Source: Cycas panzhihuaensis
Lineage: Eukaryota; Cycadophyta
Assembly: GCA_023213395.1 (NCBI GenBank)
Contig: CM041465.1
Span: 24,745,741 to 24,809,740 of the forward strand
Length of the DNA stretch: 64,000 nucleotides
Reading direction: 5' to 3'
The position numbers were made by a program, and so were the translations under genes. Under the pieces are notes generated by a model. The model worked only from the letters and a program-made list of their open reading frames with translations. It ran no database searches and was not told the origin of the DNA. Position 1 is the stretch's first letter; each line of letters opens with the position of its first letter. Positions 1 through 12,559 of the stretch are shown one piece after another.

Positions 1-199
1 CAACTACGTGACAAGTCTCAAGAGGAGCGGAAACTTCTATGGCATGGGTAGAAGGATGGACATTAAGTGAGAGGTGTTGGTCACTTGGGTAATAAAGGGG
101 GTCATCACCTTCTTGGGTGGACCCGGGAATAGATGAAGGAAAAGCGTGGGTTTCCAAGGTTGAAGTGGGGTAGGTCCAATCGGAAGAGTATCCCTCCAT
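1..199 (-). CDS. gag N-terminus of Tat-3 (partial, intact so far)
   Basis: The ATG at 199-197 opens a frame that stays open for 66 codons to the window edge. It starts MEGYSSDWTY and matches the start of the Tat-1 gag at 23795. Tat-1 has one extra T after the sixth codon, so this copy shows the likely true start and frame. No recognisable domain lies in this acidic, Ser/Pro-rich N-terminal part. In Tat-1 the capsid-like region and zinc knuckle come several hundred codons later. The product would be the structural protein of the virus-like particle. Whether the whole gene is intact cannot be seen here. Confidence 0.75.
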   Translation of the reverse strand, partial: MEGYSSDWTYPTSTLETHAFPSSIPGSTQEGDDPLYYPSDQHLSLNVHPSTHAIEVSAPLETCHVV

Positions 200-449
200 A
201 GTCAATTCAGAATCTGACAAAGGAAGAGGGTGATACTCGAGGTCTTCTAACAAAGGAGGTAGACCGCGCAAACGACGAGAAAAACGTCGCATGCAAGGTC
301 AACCGACAATGTTAGGGAAAGAGAGAGAGAACGGTAAAACACACGCATTGGGGGCTGCCCAACGTAGGGATCGAAATAGGTATAAGAAGGATCACACTAA
401 AGTAGCGAAACCAACGGAAGAGAGCAGAAACTAGCTCCCTTACTGGCAG

Positions 450-467
450 TCCCCAGTATGGTCGCCA
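450..467 (-). other. Primer binding site of Tat-3
   Basis: Read on the minus strand, the LTR ends in CA, is followed by one base, and then by TGGCGACCATACTGGGGA. A TGGCGAC...GGGGA site of this form resembles the tRNA-Arg-type primer site described for Tat/Ogre elements. The tRNA identity is inferred, not tested. Tat-1 has the same site with one change (TAGCGACC...). Confidence 0.7.
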
Positions 468-468
468 G

Positions 469-3053
469 TGGATGCGCGTCTATGGGATAACTACCTAACT
501 AGTAGGTGTGGAGAGAGTGGGTGGTGAAATAATTAAAGGTGGGACCTAAGAGGAGAGTAACTATCATGCAGAGCGCCCGTCTTGTGGGAGCGAGTTCGAG
601 ATCTGTAATGGAATATGGCTACTATCAGGTGGTCCTTCACCGCTTCGAACAAGGGGTGAAGATGCGTAGGGTAAACCTGGGTTGACCTAGAGACGGGACC
701 CTCCCACCCTTGGGTGGCCAGAAGGAGGGAAGAGAAGATCCAAAGGGAATAGGTCAAGAGTATACCTACACAAACTAACCAGATACACAAGTGATGTGGG
801 AGGTAAGGAACTTGTGCGGTTGGGGAGAGAAGGAGAAAGGTAGGGAAAGGGGGTTCCTATAACCTTTCCTATAGACGGTAAAGATACGTGCAACAAAATA
901 AAAGAAACGCAACCAAATACAAGACCAAATTTTTCCTTTTATCTTCCAATGTGCTAGTTACTAAAGGAGAAATCAAAAGTAAAAAAAAGGGGTAGCAAAG
1001 TGGAGCAAGACGTGCACCTGAACCCAGGGGCGTGCGTGGCGAAAGCCTTCTCGAGGAGCACCAAACCACTCCACGTGGCACGTTGGATGCGAGATGTTGC
1101 GGTGGGTGAACAAAGGGGGGCTTCCTTACCTTCCCCGGAAAAGCAAATGCGATGCTAAAGAAAGAAAGGAAGCGCCAACTAATAAATGAAGTAACATGAA
1201 AAATATAATGTATACAAAGGTACTTATCGGTAACGGGACCAACGAGCGATATCCTCTACGCTCCCTGAATACCTGCAAGCAATGGCAGTCTCTCCCTCCC
1301 CGGAGGAAGAACACTAACATGCAATACAAGATTCTAACAATATATGCCTAAATAGTATAAATGTGAATCTAAATATACATGTGTTAGTGCTAATCCAATA
1401 ATGAAAGTACCCAAAAGAGAGTGACCAAGGCGAAAGTAAATGATCTAGAAGCCTCGTGAGTGGCCTACCTCCCGCAAATGATGCCCTAACCTCCCCCCAA
1501 GAGCCACAAGGCTGTGAGGGCAAGGCCAAGAGCAAGGGCTGGAAAATGGCAACAAAGGGGCAAAGAGAGGCCCAAGAAAACCTACGGCGGACCGGGATGC
1601 TATGAGGAGCAAGCCGGGCAGCCGGGAAGAAAGTGAGGCAAAGACTAGCGGTTGGGACTTATGAGTGTTGCCCAAACCTAAACAAAAGTCCCCAAATCAG
1701 CGCTACAACTTGTGACAACGCTGGTTTAGGCGGCCAAAAGAGGGCCTACAAACCCTTGTTTGCAAGCCAAGGGCAGCACGGGGCGAGAGGGAGGCTTTGG
1801 AGGGCTTAGAGCCGCTTAGGGAGCGTGGAAGGTGGTACGGAATCCACCCAGCTCCTCTCTAAAACCTATGCCAACCCTTAACGCCACTGCCTTGAGCAGC
1901 AAATGCAGGCAAGAGGCACCAAAAGAGTGGTAGAATAGCCCACAAAAGGAAGGAAAACTAACTCACAAGAACAAGCAAGGAGCAAGCAAGACTGAGCATG
2001 AATATCATAAGAGAAATCAATATAAAACAAGGAATACCTGAGTGAGGGAGGCAAGGGGTTTGCCTCAGCCAAAGAGCAGTGAAGAAGGGTTGAGAAATCA
2101 GCCCAGATCTAAAGCGCAACAGGTTTGAGACCCTGCTAAAGGGATGTGAGGGGAAACACCTCCACTTGGGGCACTTGTGGACTGCCTGGGCAAAGATCAA
2201 CTGGAACCACTCCTAAGGGCCCTCTCCAAGGTGTATGAGGGGCTGGGAGAATGTCTTAGCCATACCAAAGGAGAGATGGGTACTGTAGGAGGGACGCAGG
2301 TCCAATAGCAGCAGCAGAACAACAGAGAAGAGCAGAGCAGGATGATGTTTCCTTAGAGAGCAAATCCAAAAGTGAGCAAAAAAGATCCTCAAAAATGAGT
2401 CCAAAATGGCTTAAGTACTCAAACAAAACCCTAAAGCGAGTGATTAGGGCACGACTGGGAGAGAATTAAGGCGTGAGCCACGTGGCAGTTTCGTAATAAA
2501 TGCGAAATTGCCACGGCGGATTTTAAAAAACAACACAGGGCGATCGTCTGCAAATTTTGCGATGCAGTGATATTCCCATGCAGTGAAAATTCGTGATGCA
2601 CCTAGAGTCAAAATGGGCTGGCGGTGAGTCTAGGCTAGGGGCGGATGACCAAAAGGGCTAATCGAAGGCTAGTACGCCTACCCGGGGGTAAACAAGCCAA
2701 CAAAACGGGTCCAAAGGAGCAAAAATAGGGCTCAAATGGGGTGGCAAGTTGACCAAACAATGACGGGTCATCACACGGGCAGAGGTGACACAAACCTAGT
2801 GGATCCTAGAGTGAGGAGGGCAAATGCGGGAGGTAACGTGGTCACCAGGGTGCCACACTCGCTAGGAGTGTGCCCCTGCTATAGTCGTCATAGGCTAAAG
2901 TAAGTGTGGACGATGACAAAATCGCCCACAAAGCCACACACAGGCAGACATGCAAGCAAGCAGTCATCAAATGAAAGTGATGATAATGCGAGAAACATAC
3001 CTGTACTTACCTGAGTCGGTGATTCCATATCCATTCCCAGAAGCTGGGAAACA
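469..3053 (-). repeat. 5' LTR of Tat-3 (2,585 bp)
   Basis: The ends are TG...CA, and it is homologous along its length to the two Tat-1 LTRs (20961-23527 and 34924-37505). The three lengths are 2,585, 2,567 and 2,582 bp. Differences from the Tat-1 copies are spread out and mostly transitions. A CAG|GTAAGT donor-like site sits 43 bases in, at 3010/3011. The G-box and telo-box lie in the middle of the LTR. Confidence 0.92.
2425..2484 (-). promoter_or_regulatory. G-box and telo-box upstream of a putative LTR promoter
   Basis: CACGTG at 2479-2484 and TTTAGGGTTTT (minus strand, 2435-2425) are followed by TACTTAAG. The same order and spacing occur in the Tat-1 LTRs at 21523-21581 and 35484-35555. 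Both motifs are known plant promoter elements (bZIP/bHLH site and telo-box). Their role in element transcription is inferred. Confidence 0.5.
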
Positions 3054-3325
3054 GATGGTACACATAACTAGGTGGTAATAATATAACATACAAAAATTAT
3101 GAGAGAGTGTGAATAGGCTTAGAGAATCATAATTCATATATTTAGATATTATTATCAAATTAAAAAAAAAGGAAAATTAATGCCAAAAAGGACTTAGGAC
3201 TGAACAAAGGGATTTTCTTTATTATATTAAGCTTAAGTTTGTAATTTTATTATGTCACTGAAGTCATTTATCATCATAGGCTAAATACATATGCACCCAT
3301 CACCATATAATAGGAAAATATGAAT

Positions 3326-3326
<1 letters not shown>

Positions 3327-3385
<59 letters not shown>

Positions 3386-3399
3386 ATATAGATATATAG

Positions 3400-3440
<41 letters not shown>

Positions 3441-3489
3441 TATATAGATAAATAAATAAATAAATACATACATACATACATACATATGT

Positions 3490-3530
<41 letters not shown>
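3327..3530. repeat. Microsatellite block (TA)n, (TAGA/TAAA)n, (CATA)n, (TG)n
   Basis: About 200 bases of near-pure TA runs, interrupted by TATG, GATA and AAAT steps, end in a run of TG repeats at 3487-3528. Open frames across it encode only Tyr-Ile or Thr-His repeats and are not genes. Confidence 0.95.
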
Positions 3531-5379
3531 AGTAAAACCAAATGAAATAGCAATAATAAACATGTATGTAAGTTGCTTATACTATGATGACTAAGTGATG
3601 GAATCCTAGATTCTAGGAAACATGTTAAAATTACATATGATATAAAGAAGTTATGTTTATTTTATATTAATGGAAGAATTAATGTTAACTTCATTAATTC
3701 TTATTAATTCATTGTAATGTATATTTGTAATTTATTGTAAAGTCATATTATTATTTCATATTGAGGGTAGTGTACTCATAAAAGGGTTAAGTGATGACTT
3801 AAGTTGCGAGCTTATGTGTATTGGGTGTATTATACTCACAACATTATATAATGTAGATTCAGGTTAATCATGTGAGGTGCTAACTATCACTTTACATGAT
3901 CTACCATTTTATTATTCTCATATGCCTCTTGTAACTATTATCTTTTGTATATATGAATCTTTATATGTAATGAAATATGATCTTTTAGTGATTAATGAAA
4001 AGTTATTATTGCATTAGAGTTTTGATTAATTCACTCTACTTCTTTATCATTATTACATGCTGTTTGTGTACGTGTGGGATTAGAACCTAGGTCAGAATAG
4101 GGACCAACTTCCATATCTTTCACTTGGTATGAAAGAAAAGTTATACCAAGTTAAACTAGGTTGTACTTAGACTATAGTAGGGTTGTACTAGATCATATTA
4201 GGTTAAATTAGATAGTATGATGGATGTAATAGGTTGTACCTAGTTGTACTAGGTTATACTAAGTTGTACCTAGTTTTATGGGATTACAAATAAAGGCCAT
4301 ACATGCTCCATTTTTTCTCAATAAATGAAAGGTATTTTGTACTTACTCCATAATTTAAATAGTCATGTTACACCATCCAACTCCTTGAATCTACTATCAA
4401 CTCCAATGCTCAACTACAGCTTTTTAGTTGATGGATTTGGCTCAATGAAATTTTAATCAATGGATTTACTCCTCCTCATTACCTATGTGATTGAGTTCAT
4501 TAATTATATGATTGAGTTCTACATTTATGAATGGCTTATGTGTTAATGTCTTTATGAATATATACATCTTTTTAATGCAAACTAATCATGATAACCTCAC
4601 AAATAGAGAATCCCTTTCTTCACTAGCCATTTAAAGTGATCAATAGGCGATATATCAATTACTTTAGAGAAATATACTTCTACATAGTTTTTGGAAAATA
4701 TTTCAAGATTTAATGTGTAGGGTCTTACTGTTTGAAGAATGGCACATAATCAGATAGATAAATGAAGAACACTCAAATAAATGCCATCTATCAAGCATTT
4801 TTTCTCTATATTTCAAAGTAGAATTGGTCTCTACATCACTTAATAGTATTACATCATGATCGACAATCTTCCTCATGACATGAATCATGACTAATGACCT
4901 ACATCATAATTGATTGTAGTCTTCTTTGTCTTTAATGGATTTACATCTTGATCTTCCTTACAAGAAGAAAAATATAGAGAGTTTAATCGATTAAATTTTA
5001 GAAGAGGATTTGGGTGAGTTTGAAGACTCCATTCCACTATTAGGCTCTATATAATTGATGAAACTATAGTATATGACCACTTATTTCAATCTTGGCTACA
5101 TCATCCTCTCATTGAAAGCAACAAATTAAAATTTTATTGCTCTAGTAGAGATATTTAACCCTTTGTATCCACACCTATTTAGCTATATTTTCAAACCCCA
5201 GATTTTATATTTATATTTTTATATAGTTTACAAATTTACGTGATGTTTATTAGAATATCCTTAGAATATTCTCTTTTTGATAAAGGACCTTAACCTAAAG
5301 TTAGTTATTTTATTATTTAATTTTTTTTTTCAAGCCCATTTTTAGCCAAATTTTAGTAGCTTATATATATAACTATATA

Positions 5380-5433
<54 letters not shown>

Positions 5434-5989
5434 CTCAAGAAACATAAAATTTTAATACATTAATTATAAAAAATCTTTAAAAAAATTTAAACATTAAAAA
5501 GATAACACTTAAATTGAATAAACCTAGTTACCAGCCTTACAAGGGAAATAATTAGGACCTGTAAAGTTACCACTTTGCACATGTTAGTGAGCTTTCTCAA
5601 ACTCTATGGATAAGAGAGAGAGGTTAGCTATGAAATATATTGAGTAGTAAGCTGAGTTGTTATACCAAAATCTTAGAGTTTGGAAACTACTCTAGGCCCA
5701 TAGGGGGTGAGCTCCTTGGTTGTTAAGTATTTCTTTAAACAAGGATGTATAATTTAGGTTATAAATCAGGTGTAGGTGGGTTAATAGTGGCAGGGGATAG
5801 CTAAGTCTTCTATAGCACCCATGTACTTTTAGGCATATTGGGTCCTTGAGCTACCAATTATGAGTAGTTATGACATTAGACAAAACCATCTCAACTATCA
5901 GGGGCTATTAGGAAACATGACATTAAGATATATATTATACATTATTATATGTTTCTAAGTAGACAAGACATATACCTCTAACAAAATGA
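3531..5989. other. AT-rich gene-less stretch with a possible decayed copia LTR and leader
   Basis: No coding homology is visible. At 3671 the sequence TGGAAGAATTAATGTTA resembles the start of the LTR-like segment at 10309 for about 17 bases and then diverges. TGGGATTAGAACC at 4075-4087 matches the common initiator-Met primer site at 10 of 13 positions. These could be the remains of the 5' LTR and PBS of Copia-A, but the case is weak. 4141-4277 is a degenerate repeat of TTGTAC and ACTAGGTT words. 5361-5428 is a (TA)n run. Confidence 0.4.
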
Positions 5990-6002
5990 TAATTACAACC
6001 AA

Positions 6003-6700
6003 TACAACCAATACAATTAAACGTTTTGGTAATGATAATTTCTTAGCTTGGAAGAAATAAGTCAAGTATATACTAATAATAAATAAACTATGGTCTTATA
6101 TTTTTAGTAAAATTCCTATGCCAATTAACGCCCAAGATATTAATGATCTTGATATTGTCATTCTTATTAATCTTAAATATTATAGGTACCTTTAAAGAAT
6201 TTGATAAAGTTGCCCTTTCCTTTTTATATTTGTCCTGTGAAGATAATATTAATTAAAATATTAAACAAGCCTCTACATTTGTTGATGCTTGGAATATCAT
6301 TTGTATACTTTATAAGAGGAAAGGCAATCCTAAGGCCATTATGCTTAAAGCCCAACTCTACTGTACTCCATTTATTAGATCTATTATAACCAATTTGACT
6401 CAAATCAAACTGATTAAGGATCAATTAATAGTTTTAGGTTAGCCACCAGATGGTGGTGATCTCATATCCTATATAGTTAATGTTTTACCTCTTAAATATA
6501 ATTCCCTCATATCCAATCTATCTCATATAAATCAACTTACCAGTCTTAGCTTCAACACATTTGAGGGGCTACTAGTTCAAGAGGAATACATTATAAATAG
6601 ATTAGGGATTCTAGATGCCTCCTCTTCTACTCCAACTTTTGTAGCCTATGATAGAGGAAGACAATTATGTCCACACTTAACCCAATAGTTCAATTTAATA
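6003..6700 (+). pseudogene. gag remnant of Copia-A
   Basis: The translated frames show a typical copia gag start (FGNDNFLAWKK, with aromatic residues before the Trp). Later come segments such as LLVQEEYIINRL near 6570-6600, where copia gag usually has its LxxEExR-type motif. Several stops and at least one frame change break it. The function would have been particle assembly. I see no clear zinc knuckle in the stretch. Confidence 0.6.
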
Positions 6701-7049
6701 AATTTGAATGAACATCCATATTAGTAATGTCTACCATGAACACCTTATCCTACTTAGGTTTTTTGTCACTACTATGGAAAACTTAGATATATTACACATA
6801 ACTATAGGAAGAAGAAATCTAACCTTTACTAACAATAATTTTGGAATTGCCCTGCCATGTGAGATAATCAAAATCATGGACATAATAACTATTAGGGACC
6901 ATAAAGGCAAAATTAGATTAATATTAAGGACCAAGGAGATAAATTCAATGTGCTCCTTAAGGTAACCAATAAAATAGGAATTGTAACTAGACATAAAATT
7001 ATAATTAAGGTAGCCACATGGCCAACTCAGAAAATATTTTCTTTGTTGT

Positions 7050-8480
7050 ATTAATAACGCAATACTCTAATATATCCTAGTTGATTAATTTAGGGACCTC
7101 TTAATGTTTGATAAGTTTTAAAGAATTCCTTACAGATACAAGACTAGTGTAAGACCAATTAGTTACTTTTAGAGATGATTCTATTTTAGAGGTTATCAAG
7201 ATTGACAATGTCCCTATTTCATTAAAGAATTTTGACATTTAACATCATCTCATAATGTTTTTTATGTACTTGACATGACATGTAACTTATTATCTATTAT
7301 CCAAATAAATAAGCAAAACTTTTATGTTTGGTTTAGTCACATTGGAAAATGTCTAATTATATCTCTAAATGGAAACCTAATTGTCTTAGGATATGAAGAT
7401 TAGAGACTATATAAACTTTATACAATAATTAGACCTTTGATCTTTCTACCTAAATCTAGTTCTTATAGTAATTAAACTTCCATTTTGTATACTTCTACTT
7501 CAATTTCAAATATATATGAGCAACTTGCTTTAAAAGTACTTGTTTCATAAAAACTCCTAAAAGACCTATTATGGCATCAATGTTTAGGTCATTTAAATAT
7601 AAACCTCTACTTTATAAACTAAATATAGTACATGGAATACCTAATATAATACAAACAAAATATATTTACAAGGCTTGTATTATGGGAAAATATCATTGGG
7701 CTCTATTCATATCAAATGGAAGAGCCTAGTATGTCAAGGAACCTTTAGACCCAGTACACTCAGATATCTATGGACCCATATCAGCATCCTTTGGAGGCTA
7801 TCAGTATTTCATTTCATTTATTAATGATCATTCTATAAAAGTTTGGGTCTATTTTTTGAAGTAAAAATTAGAAGCATTTGATAAATTAAAAGAATTTAAG
7901 CATGGCATTGAACTAGAATCTAGAAAACCAATTGAAATCCCTCATTATAATAATGAAGGTGAATATAAATCAAATAAATTAATGCAATTTTGCAAGGATA
8001 ATAAAATCAAGTAATAATTTTCTGCCCTTTATATACCTTAGCAAAATGGAGTTGCTAAGAGAATGAATTGAACCTTGGTTAGTAAAGTCAAAGCCATGCT
8101 TGTTATTAGGAATTTAGGAATTTAATTCTAGGCTGAAGCCCTTAATATAACTACTTATCTTATAAATTAAAGTCTAACCAAGGTAGTATTGAATATTACT
8201 TTCAAGAAGGCTTGGTTAGGTCTAAAGTCCACTAACTCACATTTGCTCACTTTTGGTTATATAATATACATGCTCATATAGAAAGAATAAAGGAAAAAGT
8301 TAGAAGATAAATGTAGGAAATGTATCTTTAGTAGTCATTAACCTATCTATATAGCATACGAATTATATGATCCTACCACTAAACAAATGTATGCATCTCA
8401 AGATGTTATCTATCTAGAAGAGAACCAAGACTTAGATATCACTCAAATTTCATTTTCTGATGATCAATTTATAGAAAAGC
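7050..8480 (+). pseudogene. Protease-integrase linker and integrase remnant of Copia-A
   Basis: The segment MTCNLLSIIQIN near 7275-7310 corresponds to the copia linker that precedes the GAG-pre-integrase domain. That domain follows at about 7569 (LWHQCLGHLN). The integrase core starts at about 7750 (HSDIYGP, first catalytic Asp). The second Asp region reads YNNEGEY (Asp lost), and the third motif reads QNGVAKRMN, with Lys where the catalytic Glu is expected. Multiple stops are present. It would have inserted the cDNA into the genome and is clearly dead. Confidence 0.7.
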
Positions 8481-8769
8481 CTACTTCTTCTCTTGCTTCT
8501 TAAAATGTTCCTATAGAATAATTGCCTACTTAATCATCATACACTCCTAGTATGTTGTCTACACCATCTACTATATTAACATCTACTTCAATTAATCTTA
8601 TAAAAGATATCCAAGATTAAGCCATTTCAAAGCAACTTTCCAAATTATATTTGTACACAATCTCTTTTGCTTCTTCACTACCACAAGAAACAAATAGGTA
8701 CTCTAAGTACAATTCATCTGCTAACTTTTCCCTAATGGTAGAAATATTATCAGTTCTTATACTAACCAC

Positions 8770-10305
8770 TTTTGAAAAAGTTATTGTATATCAAAAAGTG
8801 GAAAGTAGATATGAATGAAGAGATAAACTTTATTTTATAAAATAATACTTGGGAGCTAGTTGAGCTACCTAAAGGAAAGAAACATATTGATTATAGATGG
8901 ATATACAAAATAAATTTTCATGTAGATGGCTCCACTCAATGATATAAACTATATTTTGTTGCCAAAGGTTTCAAATAGATTGAAAGTGTTAACTATGGGG
9001 ATAGATTTATACCAATATCTATCATGACCACTATTAGGCTTATTTTGGCTCTAGCAACTTAATTTAATTAGCATATTTATTAAATTGATATAAAAAGTGT
9101 CTTCTTAAATGGTAACTTATAGGAGGAAATATATTTAAATCAACCTCCTCACTTTATTATTTGTGGAAAAGAATGTCTAGTTTGCAAGCTAAAAAGGGCT
9201 CTTTATGGCCTTAAGTAATTACCTCATGCTTGGTATATAAAAATTGATAAATACTTTCAAAAGCATAGACTTATATGCTCATCTTTAGATCTAAATTTAT
9301 ATATCAAAATCCATAATGATTTGATCACTTTTATTGTACTTTATATTGATTATTTATTAATAATCAACAAAGACACAAAGTGGATTATATATATCTAAGG
9401 AGAACTGAATAACATCTTTAAGATGATTAGCCTCAGGCTACTTCATTACTTTCTTGGCATAGGAGGTTGGCAATAACCTAGCTATATCTTACTCTTATAG
9501 TCTAAATATATAAAAGAAATCCTTTATAAATTCAAGATGGAAGAATACAAATCATCACCAACTCCTATAGAGATAGAATTAAAACTAGATATTGATGAGT
9601 GTGATAAATATGTAGATCCTACTTTGTATAGATAACTTGTGGGAAAATTAATTTATTTCACACATACTTAACTTGATATTGTATATGTTGTTGGGATCTT
9701 ATCAATGTTTATGAATTAGCCTAAGACTTCACAATGAAAAGTAACAATGAGGATCCTAAGATATCTTTGGTATACTCTCCAATTTGGACTTGATTACCAT
9801 CATGTGGATAATCCTTTATTGATAGGTTATATAGATGCAGACTATGCTAGATGCAAAGATAAGCATAGATCAACCTCAGGGTACTCTCTTAACTGGAGAT
9901 CTACCTCAGTTTCATGGAGTTAAAAGAAATATCCTAATATCATTTTATCTTCAATTAAAGTTAAGTATAAATCTATTGTTATTACAATTGTTAAGGTTAT
10001 CTCACTTAGGAGGATTCTTAAAGAGCTTGGAATTAATCAAACACAAGTTAATTTATCATTTTATAATAATCAAAATATTCTTAAATTGACTAAGAAACAT
10101 GTGTTCCATGCAAGGATAAAACATATTGAGGTGCACCATCACTTCATTAGGGAACATATTCAGGATGGTGAAATAGATTTGGTCTACAAGCCAACTAATG
10201 ATCATATTGCAAACATTTTTACAAAAGTAGTTTCTTGTGACAAATTTAAAAGGTTTTGGCTTTTCCTCAGTATCAAAATTAATAAACTCATCGTTAAGGA
10301 AGGGT
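8770..10305 (+). pseudogene. Reverse transcriptase and RNase H remnant of Copia-A
   Basis: RT blocks appear in order: IDYRWIYKI near 8887, VAKGFK near 8960, IDIKSVFLNGNL near 9090, and LYIDYLLI near 9340, where YVDD has become YIDY. The RNase H part follows from about 9600 with IDADYARCKDKHRSTSGY near 9830 and a C-terminal end (KPTNDHIANIFTK) near 10190-10230. TAG and TAA stops stand at several places where copia proteins have Gln or Trp. Confidence 0.8.
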
Positions 10306-10308
10306 GAT

Positions 10309-10690
10309 GGAAAAATTAATGTTACTTTTATTAAAAATAATATGATGTAATCTAATGTTATCTTATAAAGTATATTTATGTATTTAACTATTACTGTAAT
10401 AAAATTTTAATAAATGGAATGTTGTCTATTTAACAAACTTTGGTTTATCTTCATTGATAAAATTATTCAAGGATCTTCCCATATCTTCTTGGATTCATCA
10501 TAAGAGAGAGAACGAGATCCTAAAATATTGTATCACATATTTTAATATTAATATATATTATATTTTAGAGGTGTTTTTTCTTCCCTGTAAGGGTTTTCCA
10601 CCTGTTAATCCTATGTACATATTTATCAATGCTTATTATATATGGATGATTATTATTTGGTTTTGTTTAGTTTATCCTTCTCTCTAATGT
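10309..10690 (+). repeat. LTR-like segment between a polypurine tract and a primer-site-like sequence
   Basis: It follows the end of the Copia-A RNase H and its purine tract. It contains a CCCTGTAAGGGTTTTCCAC stretch of the sort common near the 3' end of copia LTRs. It is followed by TGGTATCATAG at 10691, close to the initiator-Met primer site. No second copy was found in the window, so its status as an LTR rests on context. Confidence 0.4.
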
Positions 10691-11298
10691 GGTATCATAG
10701 TAGGAACAAATTTGTAATGCTTTCCATTTATAAAGAAATAAAAAACACCCTTAATTTATAATCATTCACAGTAGGCAAACTTCATTACAAGAGAAAGTGT
10801 TTAAGAAGACAATGGTGTGGAATAGAGATTGACCTTGAAGTTGTTTAGGCATGTTAATATATCATCCTTTCCTTTTGTACCTATCATGTTATTTGAATCC
10901 TATGGGATTTTGATGGCTACTTATATTTGCATTAAATTTGATAAATATCTGAATTAATTAGGTTTTATAAGAAAAAGTCTATTATAGTTAATTAAAATCA
11001 TTATGGCACATAACATAATAAATATTATATTCAAGTAAATATTATGTCTTATATTTGTGATAAATAAAAAATAAATATTATCTTCAAGTAAAGATTAAGT
11101 CCTAGATTTGTGATAAACAAGAATTAAAATGTCTATAGCCACAACTCTCAAAGCTTCACATGTAGAAAACATGTCATCTGTGAAGGTTAAAATAAACCAT
11201 AGTTGAAGATTTGATGCCATCACTAATCTTTTACCACTTAAGGATGTGAATAAGACTTAAAGCATGAAGACGAACAAGCTTTTTTTATGTCTATAGAT
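10691..11298. other. Gene-less stretch, possibly a copia leader
   Basis: AT-rich DNA after the primer-site-like sequence. No gag or other coding similarity was recognised. It ends at the LTR of the next element. Confidence 0.4.
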
Positions 11299-11531
11299 TG
11301 TTGGAAATCAAACCTACAATAAGATAATATTTGCAAACAAAACAAAAACACCTTTAGGATCGAATGGTACCCTTAAGGTACCTCAAATTATATTAACATC
11401 ATTCAAAATATCCTTACAATAGATGATCATATGATACACTATAAGTATATTTATAATACATAACATGATAGTGAGAGTGTGACCCACTTATATATGGGAC
11501 AAAACAAATGTGTAATAGTAATATTCCAACA
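11299..11531 (-). repeat. 3' LTR of NA-1 (233 bp)
   Basis: Begins TGTTGGAA and ends TTCCAACA on the plus strand, so the terminal inverted repeat is long and perfect. By hand count it differs from the other LTR (14813-15045) at about 27 of 233 positions, with no length change. Confidence 0.85.
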
Positions 11532-11540
11532 CTTCCCCTT
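11532..11540 (-). other. Polypurine tract of NA-1
   Basis: Reads AAGGGGAAG on the minus strand, immediately before the 3' LTR. It would prime plus-strand DNA synthesis. Confidence 0.7.
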
Positions 11541-11860
11541 AGTGCACATTTTGGTTATTTATATGTGCAATACCTTTTCCTTAGAAATATCTTGAAGATG
11601 ATGTTTTCAACTTGATCCTTGTATTTAATCTTGTAGTGATGTCTTTGTTATAGAATGATATCTTCAACTTGATTTTTGTCTTCAATCCTATAGTGATGAC
11701 TTTATTATAGTAGCTCTAGCAAGTGCAAATCATGATTCTTCACTATGACTGGTCTAGACTAATTTTGATGTAGATCTTATAAGTAACCATTTTCAAATAT
11801 AACTTACCTATCATCATTATCCAGTATAAATTCTTGATCACCATTTACAATAGTAAGTTT

Positions 11861-12559
11861 TCAAGTGGAATCAACTTGTATACTCTTTGAACTTGAATCA
11901 ATACTCAAAGTAGGAACATCATCAATACAAGACTCATCCTTTATAGGACCATTATATTCATATTCAATTTCCCTTAAAATAATAGTGTCATCTAAATAAA
12001 CCTTTATCAATTCATCACTCTCAATATATTCAATAGTATTTGTAGTCTCATCAATGCATTTAATCATACATTCAGTAGTAGTTTCATTAATATTCAAACA
12101 TTCATCTTGATATACCATTTCATCAGTGTTAATATTTTCTTTATTCATTTTACCTGTATTATAATCATAATTGATCTTATTTGCCTTTTCAATCATTTGT
12201 TGTATCTCTTCAAGAGTTTGTTCAAATACATCCCTTAAAAAATCTCAAGCTTCCTTAGCAGTACTTTCTGATGAATCTTAGGAATAATAAAATGATATTT
12301 AGAAGGAATATCAACTTTTTCTAGTGTAGCAAGAATCATGATAATTAATTTTTTGTCTTTCTTCTTAAGCATTTCCTTTTCTTCTTCATCCTTAGGAATA
12401 TCATATACATCAGTAATCAGTTTCGATAGAAAACCATCTCAATTTAATTGTCCAAAAGAAACAATTTTCTCCATTACACTTAGGTATCAGAAGATGCGAA
12501 TCCATTAAGTAATATTCATTTGTCTCATGAACATATATGGCCATGTCATTTTCTTCCAT
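11861..12559 (-). pseudogene. gag-like remnant of NA-1
   Basis: A frame starting at the ATG of 12559-12557 gives MEENDMAIYVHETNEY. A copia-gag-like start follows, with a GEN-[FY]-FFWTIK-type segment and, after several stops, STAKEA*DFLRDVFEQ. The last matches the AKEAWD-type motif of copia gag with the Trp codon turned to stop. The downstream 111-codon open part (12196-11861) is acidic and Thr/Ile-rich with no recognised domain. No zinc knuckle or protease follows. Confidence 0.5.

Larger units (their letters stand above)
1..3053 (-). mobile_element. Tat-3: 5' part of a Ty3/gypsy Tat-lineage LTR retrotransposon
   Basis: This stretch is the reverse-strand counterpart of 20961-24000 and aligns with it almost base for base. 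It contains a complete 5' LTR, a primer binding site, a leader and the first 66 codons of gag. The remaining gag, pol and 3' LTR would lie left of the window. The LTR begins TGTTTCCC (read on the minus strand, from 3053) and ends CA at 469. The 5 bases next to it, GATGG at 3054-3058, are the expected target duplication, but the partner copy is outside the window. Confidence 0.9.
5990..10308 (+). mobile_element. Copia-A: internal region of a decayed Ty1/copia element
   Basis: Copia proteins occur in the usual order on the plus strand: gag, protease-integrase linker, integrase, RT, RNase H. Every domain has stops and frameshifts. A purine stretch (AAGGAAGGGTGA) ends the coding part at about 10297-10308 and would be the polypurine tract. 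The LTR-like segment at 10309-10690 follows. A matching 5' LTR is not certain. Confidence 0.8.
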
